A stretch of 64,000 nucleotides of DNA from Dyadobacter luticola. Lineage in GTDB: Bacteria; Bacteroidota; Bacteroidia; Cytophagales; Spirosomataceae. Where the stretch lies: contig NZ_VCEJ01000008.1 in NCBI RefSeq assembly GCF_005860805.1, forward strand, positions 248,001 to 312,000. The letters are read 5' to 3'. The position numbers and the translations under genes were made by a program. This document shows, piece after piece, positions 39,511 to 48,143 of the stretch; position 1 is the first letter of the stretch, and every line of letters begins with the position of its first letter. The notes below the pieces were generated by a model that was given only the letters and a program-made list of their open reading frames with translations, made no database searches and was not told the origin of the DNA.

Positions 39511-40476
39511 ATGAAATTATCAAGAGAAGCAAAAGTCGGGATCATGGCCATCTTCGCCATGGTTATGCTCTATTTCGGCTTTCATATCCTCAAAGGCTCC
39601 GACGTTTTTTCCCGCACCTATAAGTATTACATTGTTTACGACAACATTGATGGTCTGACAGCTTCTAATCCCGTCCTGCTCAATGGTTTGAATGTGGGCC
39701 GCGTGCAGGAAATCAAATTATTGCAGAGCCGTAACAATCATTTACTGGTAACGATCGACGTGCAAAAAGGGGTGGTACTGCCAAAAGGTACAGCAGCGAT
39801 TTTGGCCGACGGGGGTCTTCTGGGCGGGAAAGTTATTAATCTCGCAGTAGGTACCGGTGCAGCTTTGCAGGATGGGGATACACTTTTAGCCAAAAAAGAA
39901 TCTGGCATCTCCGCAGTTTTGCAGGAACAAGCATTACCGCTCGTGACCCACGCCGATTCACTTATCAAAAATCTCGATCAGGTAGTAGCAGGTTTTCAGG
40001 AAACCGGTTTGATTCTGAATCAGGTTTTGAAAAACTATAACCAGACTGGTAGCAGCCTGCAAGGATTATTAAATGAAAACAGAAGTAACCTGCTCGCATT
40101 AACTTCCAATTTGAATAAACTATCTACCTCACTGGTTGAAACTGAAAAAGAGCTGAAACCGCTTCTTTCCAAAACCGGATCATTGGCCGATTCGCTGAGC
40201 GCATTAAGGTTGGGCGAAACATTGCAGGGAGTGAACCGGACGATCAATGAGTTGCACACGCTTCTGGCGAGTGTGGAATCCGGCAAAGGTACCGCCGGGA
40301 AAATCGTGAAGGATGAAACATTATATAACAACATTGACAGGACGATCGTCAGCCTGAACAAGCTCCTGACGAACCTGCGCGAACATCCGAAACGCTACAT
40401 TAACATTTCTGTTTTTGGTAAAAAAGACAAAGGACCAGCCGAATCGCCGCTGGATACCACTACGAAAATCAAGTAG
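39511..40476 (+). CDS. MlaD/MCE-family lipid-transport protein
   Basis: The 321-residue protein has one N-terminal membrane helix (EAKVGIMAIFAMVMLYFGFH), one MCE domain (residues about 38-115: YYIVYDNIDGLTASNPVLLN, GLNVGRVQEI, GGLLGGKVINL), and a long helical C-terminal part. MCE proteins form periplasmic rings that shuttle phospholipids between the membranes. The ABC ATPase and permease of the system are not adjacent here. It ends at a terminator. Confidence 0.9.
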   Translation: MKLSREAKVGIMAIFAMVMLYFGFHILKGSDVFSRTYKYYIVYDNIDGLTASNPVLLNGLNVGRVQEIKLLQSRNNHLLVTIDVQKGVVLPKGTAAILADGGLLGGKVINLAVGTGAALQDGDTLLAKKESGISAVLQEQALPLVTHADSLIKNLDQVVAGFQETGLILNQVLKNYNQTGSSLQGLLNENRSNLLALTSNLNKLSTSLVETEKELKPLLSKTGSLADSLSALRLGETLQGVNRTINELHTLLASVESGKGTAGKIVKDETLYNNIDRTIVSLNKLLTNLREHPKRYINISVFGKKDKGPAESPLDTTTKIK

Positions 40477-40509
40477 CATTTACAGGTTGTCATACCTCAA
40501 ATTATAATC

Positions 40510-40539
40510 AAAGTCGTTTGCTTACCGGTGAACGACTTT
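40510..40539 (+). terminator. Terminator after the amidase-MCE unit
   Basis: AAAGTCGTT (40510-40518) and AACGACTTT (40531-40539) form a 9-bp stem with a 12-base loop, followed by TTATTTTCG. It overlaps the upstream part of the open carboxylase frame and supports the later start at 40576. Confidence 0.75.
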
Positions 40540-40575
40540 TTATTTTCGCCTATCATACAACTTCATCGCCGCACC

Positions 40576-42189
40576 ATGACCAGCCAGGAATCACTTCCCG
40601 AATTACTTCAAAAACTCAGGACAAAATACGAAGAAGTGAAACTGGGCGGCGGCCTGAAAAAGATTGAGGCGCAGCATAAAAAGGGCAAGCTCACAGCCCG
40701 CGAGAGGATTGACTATCTAATTGATACGGATTCATATTTCCTGGAAATCGGGGCTTTCGTCGGGGACGGAATGTACCAGGAAGAAGGCGGCTGCCCGGCT
40801 GGCGGCGTAGTGGCCGGGATAGGTTATGTGTCGGGAAAACAATGTATGATCGTGGCCAATGATGCCACCGTGAAAGCCGGCGCGTGGTTTCCGATCGCTG
40901 CCAAAAAGAATTTGCGGGCGCAGGAAATCGCGATGGAAAACCGGCTGCCTGTGATTTATCTGGTCGACAGCGCCGGGGTATATCTGCCGATGCAGGCGGA
41001 GGTTTTTGCGGATAAAGAACATTTCGGGCGGATTTTCCGGAACAATGCTAAGATGTCGGCGATGGGCATTGTGCAGATCGCCGCGATCATGGGCAGCTGT
41101 GTGGCTGGCGGGGCCTATCTCCCGATTATGTCCGATGAAGCATTCATCGTGGAAGGCACCGGCTCGTTATTTTTGGCAGGGCCATTTCTGGTAAAATCGT
41201 CGATAGGCGAAGAAGTGGATGCTGATTCGCTCGGCGGCGCTACGATGCATTGCGAAATCTCCGGCGTAACCGACAACAAATTCCCAGACGACAAAACCTG
41301 CCTCGATGCCATCAAAAGGCACATTGATAAAATAGGAAAACCGCAGTCCGCCGGTTTCGACCGTAAAATCGCGATTACGCCGAGGAGAAACGCGGAAGAA
41401 ATTTACAACCTCCTCCCCACCGACCGCCTCAAACCATACGACGTGCTGCCGATCCTGGAATGCATCGTGGATGATTCGGAGCTCGATGAATACAAACCCG
41501 ATTACGGAAAAACATTGATCTGCGCCTACGCTCGCGTCGATGGCTGGGCGGTAGGAATCGTGGCAAACCAACGGAAAATGGTGAAATCCGGAAAAGGTGA
41601 AATGCAGATGGGCGGCGTGATTTATGGCGAGTCTGCGGATAAAGCAGCCCGTTTTATCATGAATTGTAATCAGAAGAAAATCCCGCTGCTCTTTTTTCAT
41701 GACGTCACCGGCTTCATGGTCGGCAGCCGCGCGGAGCAGAGTGGTATCACCAAAGACGGTGCCAAAATGGTGAATGCGGTGGCAAATTCCGTGGTGCCCA
41801 AGTTCACATTCATTATTGGAAATTCTTACGGCGCGGGCAACTACGCCATGTGCGGAAAAGCATATGATCCACGCCTGATATTTTCGTGGCCCACGGCACA
41901 AATGGCGGTGATGAGCGGAGCTACCGCAGCCAAAACATTGTTACAGGTACAAACCGCCACATTGAAGGCAAAAGGAGAAACATTGACTGAGGAGGCAGAA
42001 AATGAACTTTTGAAACAAATAACCGACCGGTATAACCAGGAATTATCCCCCTATTATGCCGCAGCGCGACTTTGGGTAGACGGTATCATCGACCCCGTCG
42101 AAACCCGGCGCATCATTTCAACAGGCATTGAAGCCGCCGACCAGGCACCGATCGAAAAGCCTTTCAATGTGGGCATTTTACAAGTTTAA
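40576..42189 (+). CDS. Acyl-CoA carboxylase beta subunit (methylcrotonyl-CoA carboxylase type)
   Basis: The start is the ATG of MTSQESLPELLQKLRTKYEE. An upstream GTG lies inside the terminator hairpin. The 537-residue protein has the carboxyltransferase N and C halves with GGGLKKIEAQHKKGKLTARE, IMGSCVAGGAYLP and SYGAGNYAMCGKAYDPRLIF (the last block listed only in part). Length and the FTFIIGNSYGAGN region favour methylcrotonyl-CoA carboxylase (leucine breakdown) over propionyl-CoA carboxylase. The biotin-bearing alpha subunit is not in the window. The HIBADH-like gene follows after 21 bases. Confidence 0.85.
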   Translation: MTSQESLPELLQKLRTKYEEVKLGGGLKKIEAQHKKGKLTARERIDYLIDTDSYFLEIGAFVGDGMYQEEGGCPAGGVVAGIGYVSGKQCMIVANDATVKAGAWFPIAAKKNLRAQEIAMENRLPVIYLVDSAGVYLPMQAEVFADKEHFGRIFRNNAKMSAMGIVQIAAIMGSCVAGGAYLPIMSDEAFIVEGTGSLFLAGPFLVKSSIGEEVDADSLGGATMHCEISGVTDNKFPDDKTCLDAIKRHIDKIGKPQSAGFDRKIAITPRRNAEEIYNLLPTDRLKPYDVLPILECIVDDSELDEYKPDYGKTLICAYARVDGWAVGIVANQRKMVKSGKGEMQMGGVIYGESADKAARFIMNCNQKKIPLLFFHDVTGFMVGSRAEQSGITKDGAKMVNAVANSVVPKFTFIIGNSYGAGNYAMCGKAYDPRLIFSWPTAQMAVMSGATAAKTLLQVQTATLKAKGETLTEEAENELLKQITDRYNQELSPYYAAARLWVDGIIDPVETRRIISTGIEAADQAPIEKPFNVGILQV

Positions 42190-42210
42190 AAACCAATAAA
42201 ACATTCAATT

Positions 42211-43089
42211 ATGTTCGATAAAATCGCATTTCTGGGCCTTGGAAATCTGGGCACGCCGATAGCGGAAAGTTTGATAGAGGCAGGATATGAGTTAACCGTC
42301 TGGAACCGGACTGCATCGAAAGCCGAGCCGCTGGCCAAACTGGGCGCAAAAGTGGTGGAAGATCCGATGGACGCTATCACCGAGGGCGGTTTGGTCATTT
42401 CGGTTTTGGCTGACGACGCAGTTTTGGAGGATGTTTTCTCCATGGAATTGATTGAAAAACTGGGAAAAGGCGGGATACACATTTCGATGAGTACCATTTC
42501 GCCGGAAACTGCCAGGCAGCTCAGCAAAATTCATGATTGGTATGGGTCAACGTATGTCGGCGCACCGATTTTTGCACGTCCGGATGCCGTCAAAGCGAAG
42601 GTGGGCAACATTGCTATATCAGGTAAATCCGACGCCAGAGAAGCCGTGAAGCCTATCTTGCAAACATTCGTCAAAGGTATTTTCGATTTCGGAGAAGATC
42701 CCGGCGCAGCGAATGTGGTGAAGCTCGCAGGAAATTTCATGATTGCGGCGAGCCTCGAAATGATGGCAGAAGCATTTACGATGGCAGAAAAAAATGGCAT
42801 TTCGCGCCAGAGCATTTACGAAATGCTGACGCAGACGATTTTCGCCGCGCCGATTTTTCAAAATTATGGAAAGCTGGTAGCCGCAAACAAATATGAACCT
42901 GTCGCATTCAGGTTACCGCTGGGCTTGAAAGATATTAAGCTGACTTTGGAAACCGCCGAGCGGGTGAATGTACCGATGCCATTTGCTGACATTGTCAGAA
43001 ACCGGTTTGTATCGGCCCTGGCAAAAGGAAGAGAAGATATGGATTGGGGCGCACTGGCGCTGGGTGCATCTGATGACTCGGGGAATTAA
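42211..43089 (+). CDS. 3-hydroxyisobutyrate dehydrogenase-like NAD(P)-dependent oxidoreductase
   Basis: The 292-residue protein has a beta-hydroxyacid dehydrogenase layout: Rossmann GLGNLGTPIAESLIEAGYEL (GxGxxG at residues 8-13), NRT after the second strand (indicating NADP preference), substrate segment STISPETARQL, and catalytic Lys in VVKLAGNFMIAASLEMMAEA. It might act in valine catabolism or as a succinic/glyoxylate semialdehyde reductase. Co-transcription with the carboxylase gene favours branched-chain catabolism. A strong terminator follows. Confidence 0.85.
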   Translation: MFDKIAFLGLGNLGTPIAESLIEAGYELTVWNRTASKAEPLAKLGAKVVEDPMDAITEGGLVISVLADDAVLEDVFSMELIEKLGKGGIHISMSTISPETARQLSKIHDWYGSTYVGAPIFARPDAVKAKVGNIAISGKSDAREAVKPILQTFVKGIFDFGEDPGAANVVKLAGNFMIAASLEMMAEAFTMAEKNGISRQSIYEMLTQTIFAAPIFQNYGKLVAANKYEPVAFRLPLGLKDIKLTLETAERVNVPMPFADIVRNRFVSALAKGREDMDWGALALGASDDSGN

Positions 43090-43093
43090 AACA

Positions 43094-43126
43094 AAAAAAG
43101 GGAGCGCTTCAAACGCTCCCTTTTTT
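43094..43126. terminator. Bidirectional terminator
   Basis: AAAAAAGGGAGCG and its complement (arms 43094-43106 and 43114-43126, seven-base loop) form a 13-bp stem between convergent genes. T tracts exit on both strands. Confidence 0.92.
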
Positions 43127-43137
43127 CAATTTCAATG

Positions 43138-43425
43138 TCAGGCTTCTCTCAGCTCCAATAACATTTCATCGGTAATGTTATTTTTCGATTTAAAATCTGC
43201 GACGGTTTCTGTGAAAGAAGTTTGCAGATCTTCAACGTGCTGCAGATTCTGGTAAACCCCATCATATATCTCATTCAGGGATTTATCGAGGCCCTGTACA
43301 TTCACATTCATATTCTCAGTTTCAATCTGGCCGATCTTTTTGATCACCGCAGTTTCGCTGTTTTTCAAATCTTCTATTTCACGGAGAATCTTCTCCATCG
43401 TCTTGAATTTCTCGATCTTATCCAT
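43138..43425 (-). CDS. Small coiled-coil protein of unknown function
   Basis: The 95-residue product (MDKIEKFKTMEKILREIEDL...) is highly charged with heptad-like hydrophobic spacing along most of its length, predicting a coiled coil. It has no signal peptide, membrane segment or cysteine. I do not recognise the family. It is a single-gene unit sharing the terminator at 43094-43126 with the dehydrogenase gene, and it diverges from the two-domain esterase gene with a 96-base gap. Confidence 0.65.
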   Translation of the reverse strand: MDKIEKFKTMEKILREIEDLKNSETAVIKKIGQIETENMNVNVQGLDKSLNEIYDGVYQNLQHVEDLQTSFTETVADFKSKNNITDEMLLELREA

Positions 43426-43521
43426 GAGTTCGTATTAGATTGTTTAGGGTGTATAGTTCAAATATCGTACCATTAGAGTTTTCGTACCGGTAAATTAGGC
43501 GCTCAAACTCCTTTAAAAACT

Positions 43522-45459
43522 ATGAAAAACAGATTTTTAAAGGGAATTCTTCTCCTGACTTTTTGCTTTATAAACCTCGCCTCCTTCGCTCAGATCGAAG
43601 AAAAAACGACTTCCTGGAAGGGTTTTGACAAAGTAGATTTCAAGTTCGAAGGTCGTGATGCCTGGTATGTAAAACCAAAGAAGGCTATCGCTGGGAATCC
43701 GTGGATTTGGCGGGCACATTTCCCCACCTGGCACACCGAGATGGACAGTATCCTGCTTTCCAGAGGTTTTTATGTGGCTTATGTCAATACCAATGATCTG
43801 TTCGCGCATCCCAAAGCCATGCAGGTGTGGGACGATTTTTATGATTATCTGGTCAAACAAAAACAATTTGCGCCCAGGGTGGCGCTGGAAGGCGTGAGCC
43901 GCGGTGGATTGTATGTGTACGGCTGGGCTAAAAGAAATCCCGATAAAGTAAGTTGCATTTACGCCGAGGCGCCGGTATGCGATCCGAAAAGCTGGCCGGG
44001 TGGAAAGGGAAAAGGCAAGGGTTCCAAAGAGGATTGGGCTTCGTGGCTGAAATTGTTTAACCAGACGGAGGAGCAGGCGGCAAATTTCAAAGATATACCG
44101 ATCAACGATCTGGCAGGGCTGGCGTCTTTCAAAGTTCCGGTGGTGCATGTTTTGGGTTTGCAGGATAAATTGGTCCCGCCCGACGAAAACAGCGACATTC
44201 TCCTCAAAAACTATCAGGCGCTGGGTGGCCCGGTGAGTGTATACCCGATGACGCGCGGCGAGCAAACATTGGAAGGCCATCATTTCCCGATCGAGCATCC
44301 CGAGATTTTGGCTGATTTTATCGTATCCAACAGCGTGCCGGTTTTGAAACCACTATCCCGCCAGCCCTACATTGAGGTAAATAAAGGTTTGGGAAATGCT
44401 TTTGAAAAATTCACGAAAGAGAAAAAAGGTACCGTGGCATTTCTTGGCGGCTCGATCACGCACAATCCTGGTTGGCGAAACAAAACCTCGCAGTATTTGC
44501 AGGAACATTTTCCGGATACTGAATTTACATTCATTGCCGCTGGTATCCCGTCGCTGGGAAGCACGCCACACGCATTTCGTTTTAGCCGCGATGTTCTGGC
44601 AAAAGGTACGCCCGATTTGCTTTTTGTTGAGGCAGCCGTAAATGACCGAGGAAATGGATTTAGCGAAAAAGCGCAGATCCGCGGCCTGGAAGGTATTCTG
44701 CGCCAGATGTATGCCAAAAACCCGAATGCCAATGTAGTAATGATGGCTTTTGCCGAGCCGCACAAGAATACAGATTATGAAAAGAGAAAAGAGCCCACCG
44801 AAGTTGCGGTACATCAAAGAGTGGCCAAATATTACGGGGCAGCTTACATTAACCTGGCCAAAGAAGTGTACGACAGGATTACCGCCGGGGAATTCAACTG
44901 GAAATATGATTTTAAAGATCTCCACCCGTCGCCATACGGACAGGAAGTGTATTTTCAGACGATCAAAGAATTATTGAAAATGGAATCCAAGCCAGAAAAT
45001 GCCATCCAGCTGCCCACCCCGATCGATGAATTTTCCTACGCAAAAGCAAGCTACCACGCACTGACAGAAGCCAAGAATCTGAAAAATTTCACATTGGTAA
45101 GTGATTGGAAGCCAGCTGACAAAGTTTCCACCCGCGAAGGTTTCGTGAATGTGCCCATGCTAGTCGGAGAGCAGGCAGATGCATCTTTTGATCTGGATTT
45201 CAAAGGCCGCGGCATCGGTATCGCCCTCATCTCCGGCCCCGACGCCGGAAAAATCACTTACACTATCGACGGCAAAAAACCGCAAACATTAGACCTCTTC
45301 ACGCAGTGGAGCAACCAGCTGCATTTGCCCTGGTACTTAATGTTGGCCGATGAATTGAGTTCAGGCAAGCATAAGTTGCATTTGGCGATTGATCAAAATA
45401 AGAATGAAAAGAGTGTTGGTACTGCGCTGCGGGTGGTGCATTTTTTGGTTAATGAGTGA
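43522..45459 (+). CDS. Secreted two-domain hydrolase: alpha/beta hydrolase plus SGNH/GDSL esterase
   Basis: The 645-residue protein has a signal peptide (cut near SFAQ). Residues about 30-275 form an alpha/beta hydrolase with nucleophile Ser126 in ALEGVSRGG, an Asp in VLGLQDKLVPPDE and a His near residue 253 or 259. Residues about 300-490 form an SGNH hydrolase with Ser311 in AFLGGSITHNPGW, the block III Asn in AVNDRGNG and Asp466/His468 in FKDLHPSPYG. A C-terminal beta-rich domain (about 530-645) contains KITYTIDGKKPQTLD. Both catalytic sites look intact. Such fusions suggest successive removal of acyl groups from plant or algal polysaccharide. The substrate is inferred. No SusC/SusD or glycoside hydrolase is next to it. 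Confidence 0.82.
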   Translation: MKNRFLKGILLLTFCFINLASFAQIEEKTTSWKGFDKVDFKFEGRDAWYVKPKKAIAGNPWIWRAHFPTWHTEMDSILLSRGFYVAYVNTNDLFAHPKAMQVWDDFYDYLVKQKQFAPRVALEGVSRGGLYVYGWAKRNPDKVSCIYAEAPVCDPKSWPGGKGKGKGSKEDWASWLKLFNQTEEQAANFKDIPINDLAGLASFKVPVVHVLGLQDKLVPPDENSDILLKNYQALGGPVSVYPMTRGEQTLEGHHFPIEHPEILADFIVSNSVPVLKPLSRQPYIEVNKGLGNAFEKFTKEKKGTVAFLGGSITHNPGWRNKTSQYLQEHFPDTEFTFIAAGIPSLGSTPHAFRFSRDVLAKGTPDLLFVEAAVNDRGNGFSEKAQIRGLEGILRQMYAKNPNANVVMMAFAEPHKNTDYEKRKEPTEVAVHQRVAKYYGAAYINLAKEVYDRITAGEFNWKYDFKDLHPSPYGQEVYFQTIKELLKMESKPENAIQLPTPIDEFSYAKASYHALTEAKNLKNFTLVSDWKPADKVSTREGFVNVPMLVGEQADASFDLDFKGRGIGIALISGPDAGKITYTIDGKKPQTLDLFTQWSNQLHLPWYLMLADELSSGKHKLHLAIDQNKNEKSVGTALRVVHFLVNE

Positions 45460-45513
45460 GAGTTTCGGATATTTAATAATCAATTTTTTATTCACACACT
45501 AAATCAAAAGTCA

Positions 45514-45777
45514 ATGCCGGAAATATCGCGCTTCTTTGGAATTACGATTTACATGTATTTCAAAGACCATTTACCTCCACACTTTCATGCTTATTATGGT
45601 GATCAAGAAGCTCAATTTTCAATTGAAACCGGGAATGTGATCGTAGGGGACTTGCCAAGAAAACAGATACGTTTGATCCAGGCCTGGGTCGAGTTATATC
45701 GTGAAGATTTATATCAGAATTATGTTGAAGCTCAAAGTGATAATGGGCAGCTGAGGAAAATAAGACCACTTCAATAA
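45514..45777 (+). CDS. DUF4160 protein, first of a coupled pair
   Basis: The 87-residue protein MPEISRFFGITIYMYFKDHL... has the DUF4160 core (PHFHAYYGDQEAQFSIETGN, LPRKQIRLIQAWVELYREDL). The family is usually encoded just before a DUF2442 gene, and the pair looks like a toxin-antitoxin or small regulatory module, though I know of no established function. The stop overlaps the start of the next gene by one base (TAATG). Confidence 0.85.
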   Translation: MPEISRFFGITIYMYFKDHLPPHFHAYYGDQEAQFSIETGNVIVGDLPRKQIRLIQAWVELYREDLYQNYVEAQSDNGQLRKIRPLQ

Positions 45778-46076
45778 TGAATCCCAGAATTAAAAAAATA
45801 TTATCCGTTAGTCCTTTCACGGTCAAAGCTTTATGGAGCGACGACCATGTTAGGCAGATAGATTTTGGTAGTCTGTTGAGTGAATATTTCGAAAAAGAGG
45901 AAAGTCTGTTTTATAAGATACTACAACCCGACACTTTCATAAATGCCAAAACAGATGGGAAGACCATTTATTGGGATAACATTACCAAAATGAAGGATTA
46001 TAGTGGAGCAATGATCGATGCACCGCTGGATTTTGATCCGGACGTCTTGTTTGACCAAGCGGAATTCATTTCCTGA
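45777..46076 (+). CDS. DUF2442 protein, second of a coupled pair
   Basis: The 99-residue protein (MNPRIKKILSVSPFTVKALW...) matches DUF2442: a small alpha/beta domain with VRQIDFGSLL, an extended centre (FYKILQPDTFINAKTDG) and TIYWDNITKM. It starts at 45777 inside the DUF4160 stop, so translation is coupled. Its stop nearly touches the stop of the convergent DUF1338 gene. Confidence 0.85.
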   Translation: MNPRIKKILSVSPFTVKALWSDDHVRQIDFGSLLSEYFEKEESLFYKILQPDTFINAKTDGKTIYWDNITKMKDYSGAMIDAPLDFDPDVLFDQAEFIS

Positions 46077-46077
46077 G

Positions 46078-46986
46078 CTACTTCAAAGTCTGCGTCGTGT
46101 ACGTACTCTCAAAAATCTTATCCGCATTACCAGCCTCAAAACCGTCCCTGCGGTGTTTTCTTTTGATTTCAGCTTGCGGTAAGTTCTGAAATTCAGGGAG
46201 GATTCTTCTTTCGGCAAATTCGACGTAGGAGCCCGAGATGGTTAAATGTTCTCCATTTGCAAATTCAGCATTGAGCATTTCAGCAACGGTTGCACTTTGC
46301 AGCAAGCCGCCATCGGGGCTTACCTTAATTTTTCCTCCGGAGGTATTCAGCTTAATGCCATTTTTTTCCAGAAATTCATTGAATGTCGCGACGGTGTCGT
46401 AGCCGGGTGGCAAATTGTGTACGCTGATCGTGAAGTGATTGAGGTAATACCGGTTGTAAATTACCCAGGCCGCATATTCGCTTTCCTTCAAGAGTGCCTG
46501 GTAATCTGTGGCGGAAGGTGTGCGCCAGAGCGGGCGGTGCAGAAATGCGTCCACTTCAAGCCCATTATCCAGGTCGAGCGCATCCACCGGGTCGCTGGTT
46601 ACTTCGTCGGTGTAACTTTTGATGATGCGCTGACTTTCCTCGGAAAGATCCCCGACGCGCAGCTCGCTCACGAAAATCCGGGGATCAGTTTCGCGCGGCG
46701 GACTGTACCACCAGGCATCCAGTTTTTTACTTTCGAAAAAATAATGATCCCGTTTTTCGTAGCCGTAATGCACGAATATTTTTTCGAAAGACTTTACGCC
46801 CAGCTGCTGCACGCCCATGGTGCGGAATGCAATGTGATCGTTTTCAATGTCGTTCGTGCTGGCAACGATCCCGTCGCGGACCATGGCATTTAAAATGATA
46901 CCGACGTCGGGTACGCGTTCTTTGTAGCGGCGCATGAGTCCGTCGAGGACAATGTCGAGCGTGGCGAGTTTGTCAGAAGAAGTCAT
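46078..46986 (-). CDS. DUF1338 domain protein (2-oxoadipate dioxygenase/decarboxylase family)
   Basis: The 302-residue protein carries DUF1338 features: His in ENDHIAFRTMG (about residue 50), His in NRYYLNHFTISVHN, and Glu in SGSYVEFAERR, a plausible metal-binding triad of a vicinal oxygen chelate-like fold. Characterised members (YdcJ/HglS) turn 2-oxoadipate into 2-hydroxyglutarate in lysine catabolism. This protein is shorter than HglS (about 460 aa), so the substrate may differ. It lies on the same strand as proC, 49 bases downstream of it. Confidence 0.8.
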   Translation of the reverse strand: MTSSDKLATLDIVLDGLMRRYKERVPDVGIILNAMVRDGIVASTNDIENDHIAFRTMGVQQLGVKSFEKIFVHYGYEKRDHYFFESKKLDAWWYSPPRETDPRIFVSELRVGDLSEESQRIIKSYTDEVTSDPVDALDLDNGLEVDAFLHRPLWRTPSATDYQALLKESEYAAWVIYNRYYLNHFTISVHNLPPGYDTVATFNEFLEKNGIKLNTSGGKIKVSPDGGLLQSATVAEMLNAEFANGEHLTISGSYVEFAERRILPEFQNLPQAEIKRKHRRDGFEAGNADKIFESTYTTQTLK

Positions 46987-47035
46987 AGTGTTGATAGTTA
47001 AATGTTTATAGTGGTGCGCAGTGACTTTTGGTTTG

Positions 47036-47839
47036 TTAGCCTTTTGATAGCTCTGTCGATCTTACCTGCGCGGCGATGATCCCGTCTTTCAATGTCTGAT
47101 CCAGCTGTCCTGCTTCGAATTGCCGCAATGCTGCCTCGGTAGTGCCGCCTTTTGAGGCGACGGCTTTGATCAGATCATCCAGCGATTTATCCGCAGTATT
47201 GATCAAATGATACGACCCCAGCATGGTTTGCTTCACCAGAAGGGCCGCGACGGATTCTTCAAAACCCATTTGTTTGCCTGCCTCGATCATCGCTTTTACC
47301 ACATAAAAGAAATAAGCCGGTCCGCTGCCGCTCAATGCAGTCACTGCATTCAGCTGATCCTCGTTTTCCAGAAATACGGAGCGCCCGGTAGCATTGATCA
47401 GGTTTTCGATTTTTCTTAACTGGTTGATATCCACCTCTGGCGACGCAGAGTATGCGGTAATACCCATGCCGAGCATCGCCGGTGTATTGGGCATCGCGCG
47501 GATCACCGCTTTATGGTCTAATGCATTTTGAATAATCTGGATCGTGATCCCCGCCATGATGGATAATACCACCTGGTTGGGCTTTACTACTGCTTTTAAT
47601 GCTTCCGAAACAGACAAAAAATCCTGCGGTTTTACCGACAAAATGATCAGATCGTACTCGCCAATCTGTGGGCCGATGACGCCGGTAATCACACCCGGTT
47701 GAAAGCTGGTCAGACTTTCCATGCGGTCGAGACTTTTTTCAACCAGCAGAAAATCTTCTTTTTTGACCAGATCAAATTTCAGGAAAGCGCGGGCGAAGGC
47801 CATGCCCATATTGCCGCAGCCGATAATTGCAATTTTCAT
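47036..47839 (-). CDS. proC: Pyrroline-5-carboxylate reductase
   Basis: ProC reduces pyrroline-5-carboxylate to proline with NAD(P)H. The 267-residue protein begins MKIAIIGCGNMGMAFARAFL (GxGxxG), has the substrate segment VIRAMPNTPAMLGMG, and ends with the dimerisation domain that carries ALSGSGPAYFFYVVKAMIEA and ASKGGTTEAAL. Length is normal. It is followed by DUF1338 on the same strand. Confidence 0.95.
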   Translation of the reverse strand: MKIAIIGCGNMGMAFARAFLKFDLVKKEDFLLVEKSLDRMESLTSFQPGVITGVIGPQIGEYDLIILSVKPQDFLSVSEALKAVVKPNQVVLSIMAGITIQIIQNALDHKAVIRAMPNTPAMLGMGITAYSASPEVDINQLRKIENLINATGRSVFLENEDQLNAVTALSGSGPAYFFYVVKAMIEAGKQMGFEESVAALLVKQTMLGSYHLINTADKSLDDLIKAVASKGGTTEAALRQFEAGQLDQTLKDGIIAAQVRSTELSKG

Positions 47840-48143
47840 TCAGATTTAATGGATATGGTAAGGATACAGGCGAATTACGTAACTTTTAAAGAATAATCCG
47901 GCTGCGGCGGTTATTTACTCTTTTGAGATTGGAATGAATATCAGATAGGGCACGTTAGCCTTTCAGGGTACCTGTTATCCAACTATTTTATTGAATAGGT
48001 AAAAATCAATGAGTGTAGAATAAAATTTTGTTTAAATTATTTAATGTGGATGTATATTTTGAAAAACAACTAATATCCATTTTTTTAGGATCGGGTAATT
48101 CTCTTCCAGCCTAACTAATCAAGTTTAATGTAATACTCCTATT
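47840..48143. other. Divergent intergenic region between proC and the transglutaminase operon
   Basis: These 304 bases are AT-rich with no gene, hairpin or exact TAnnTTTG element that I could support. The operon promoter is probably here, and TATATTTTG at about 48051-48059 is one base longer than consensus. Confidence 0.4.

Noticed and set aside
40528-40575. A 16-codon N-terminal extension of the carboxylase beta subunit from a GTG
   Set aside because: The GTG lies in the terminator of the preceding unit and the extension is not family-like.
43537-44298. A 253-codon minus-strand frame inside the two-domain esterase gene
   Set aside because: The plus-strand gene has a signal peptide and two sets of catalytic motifs. 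The antisense product has no features.
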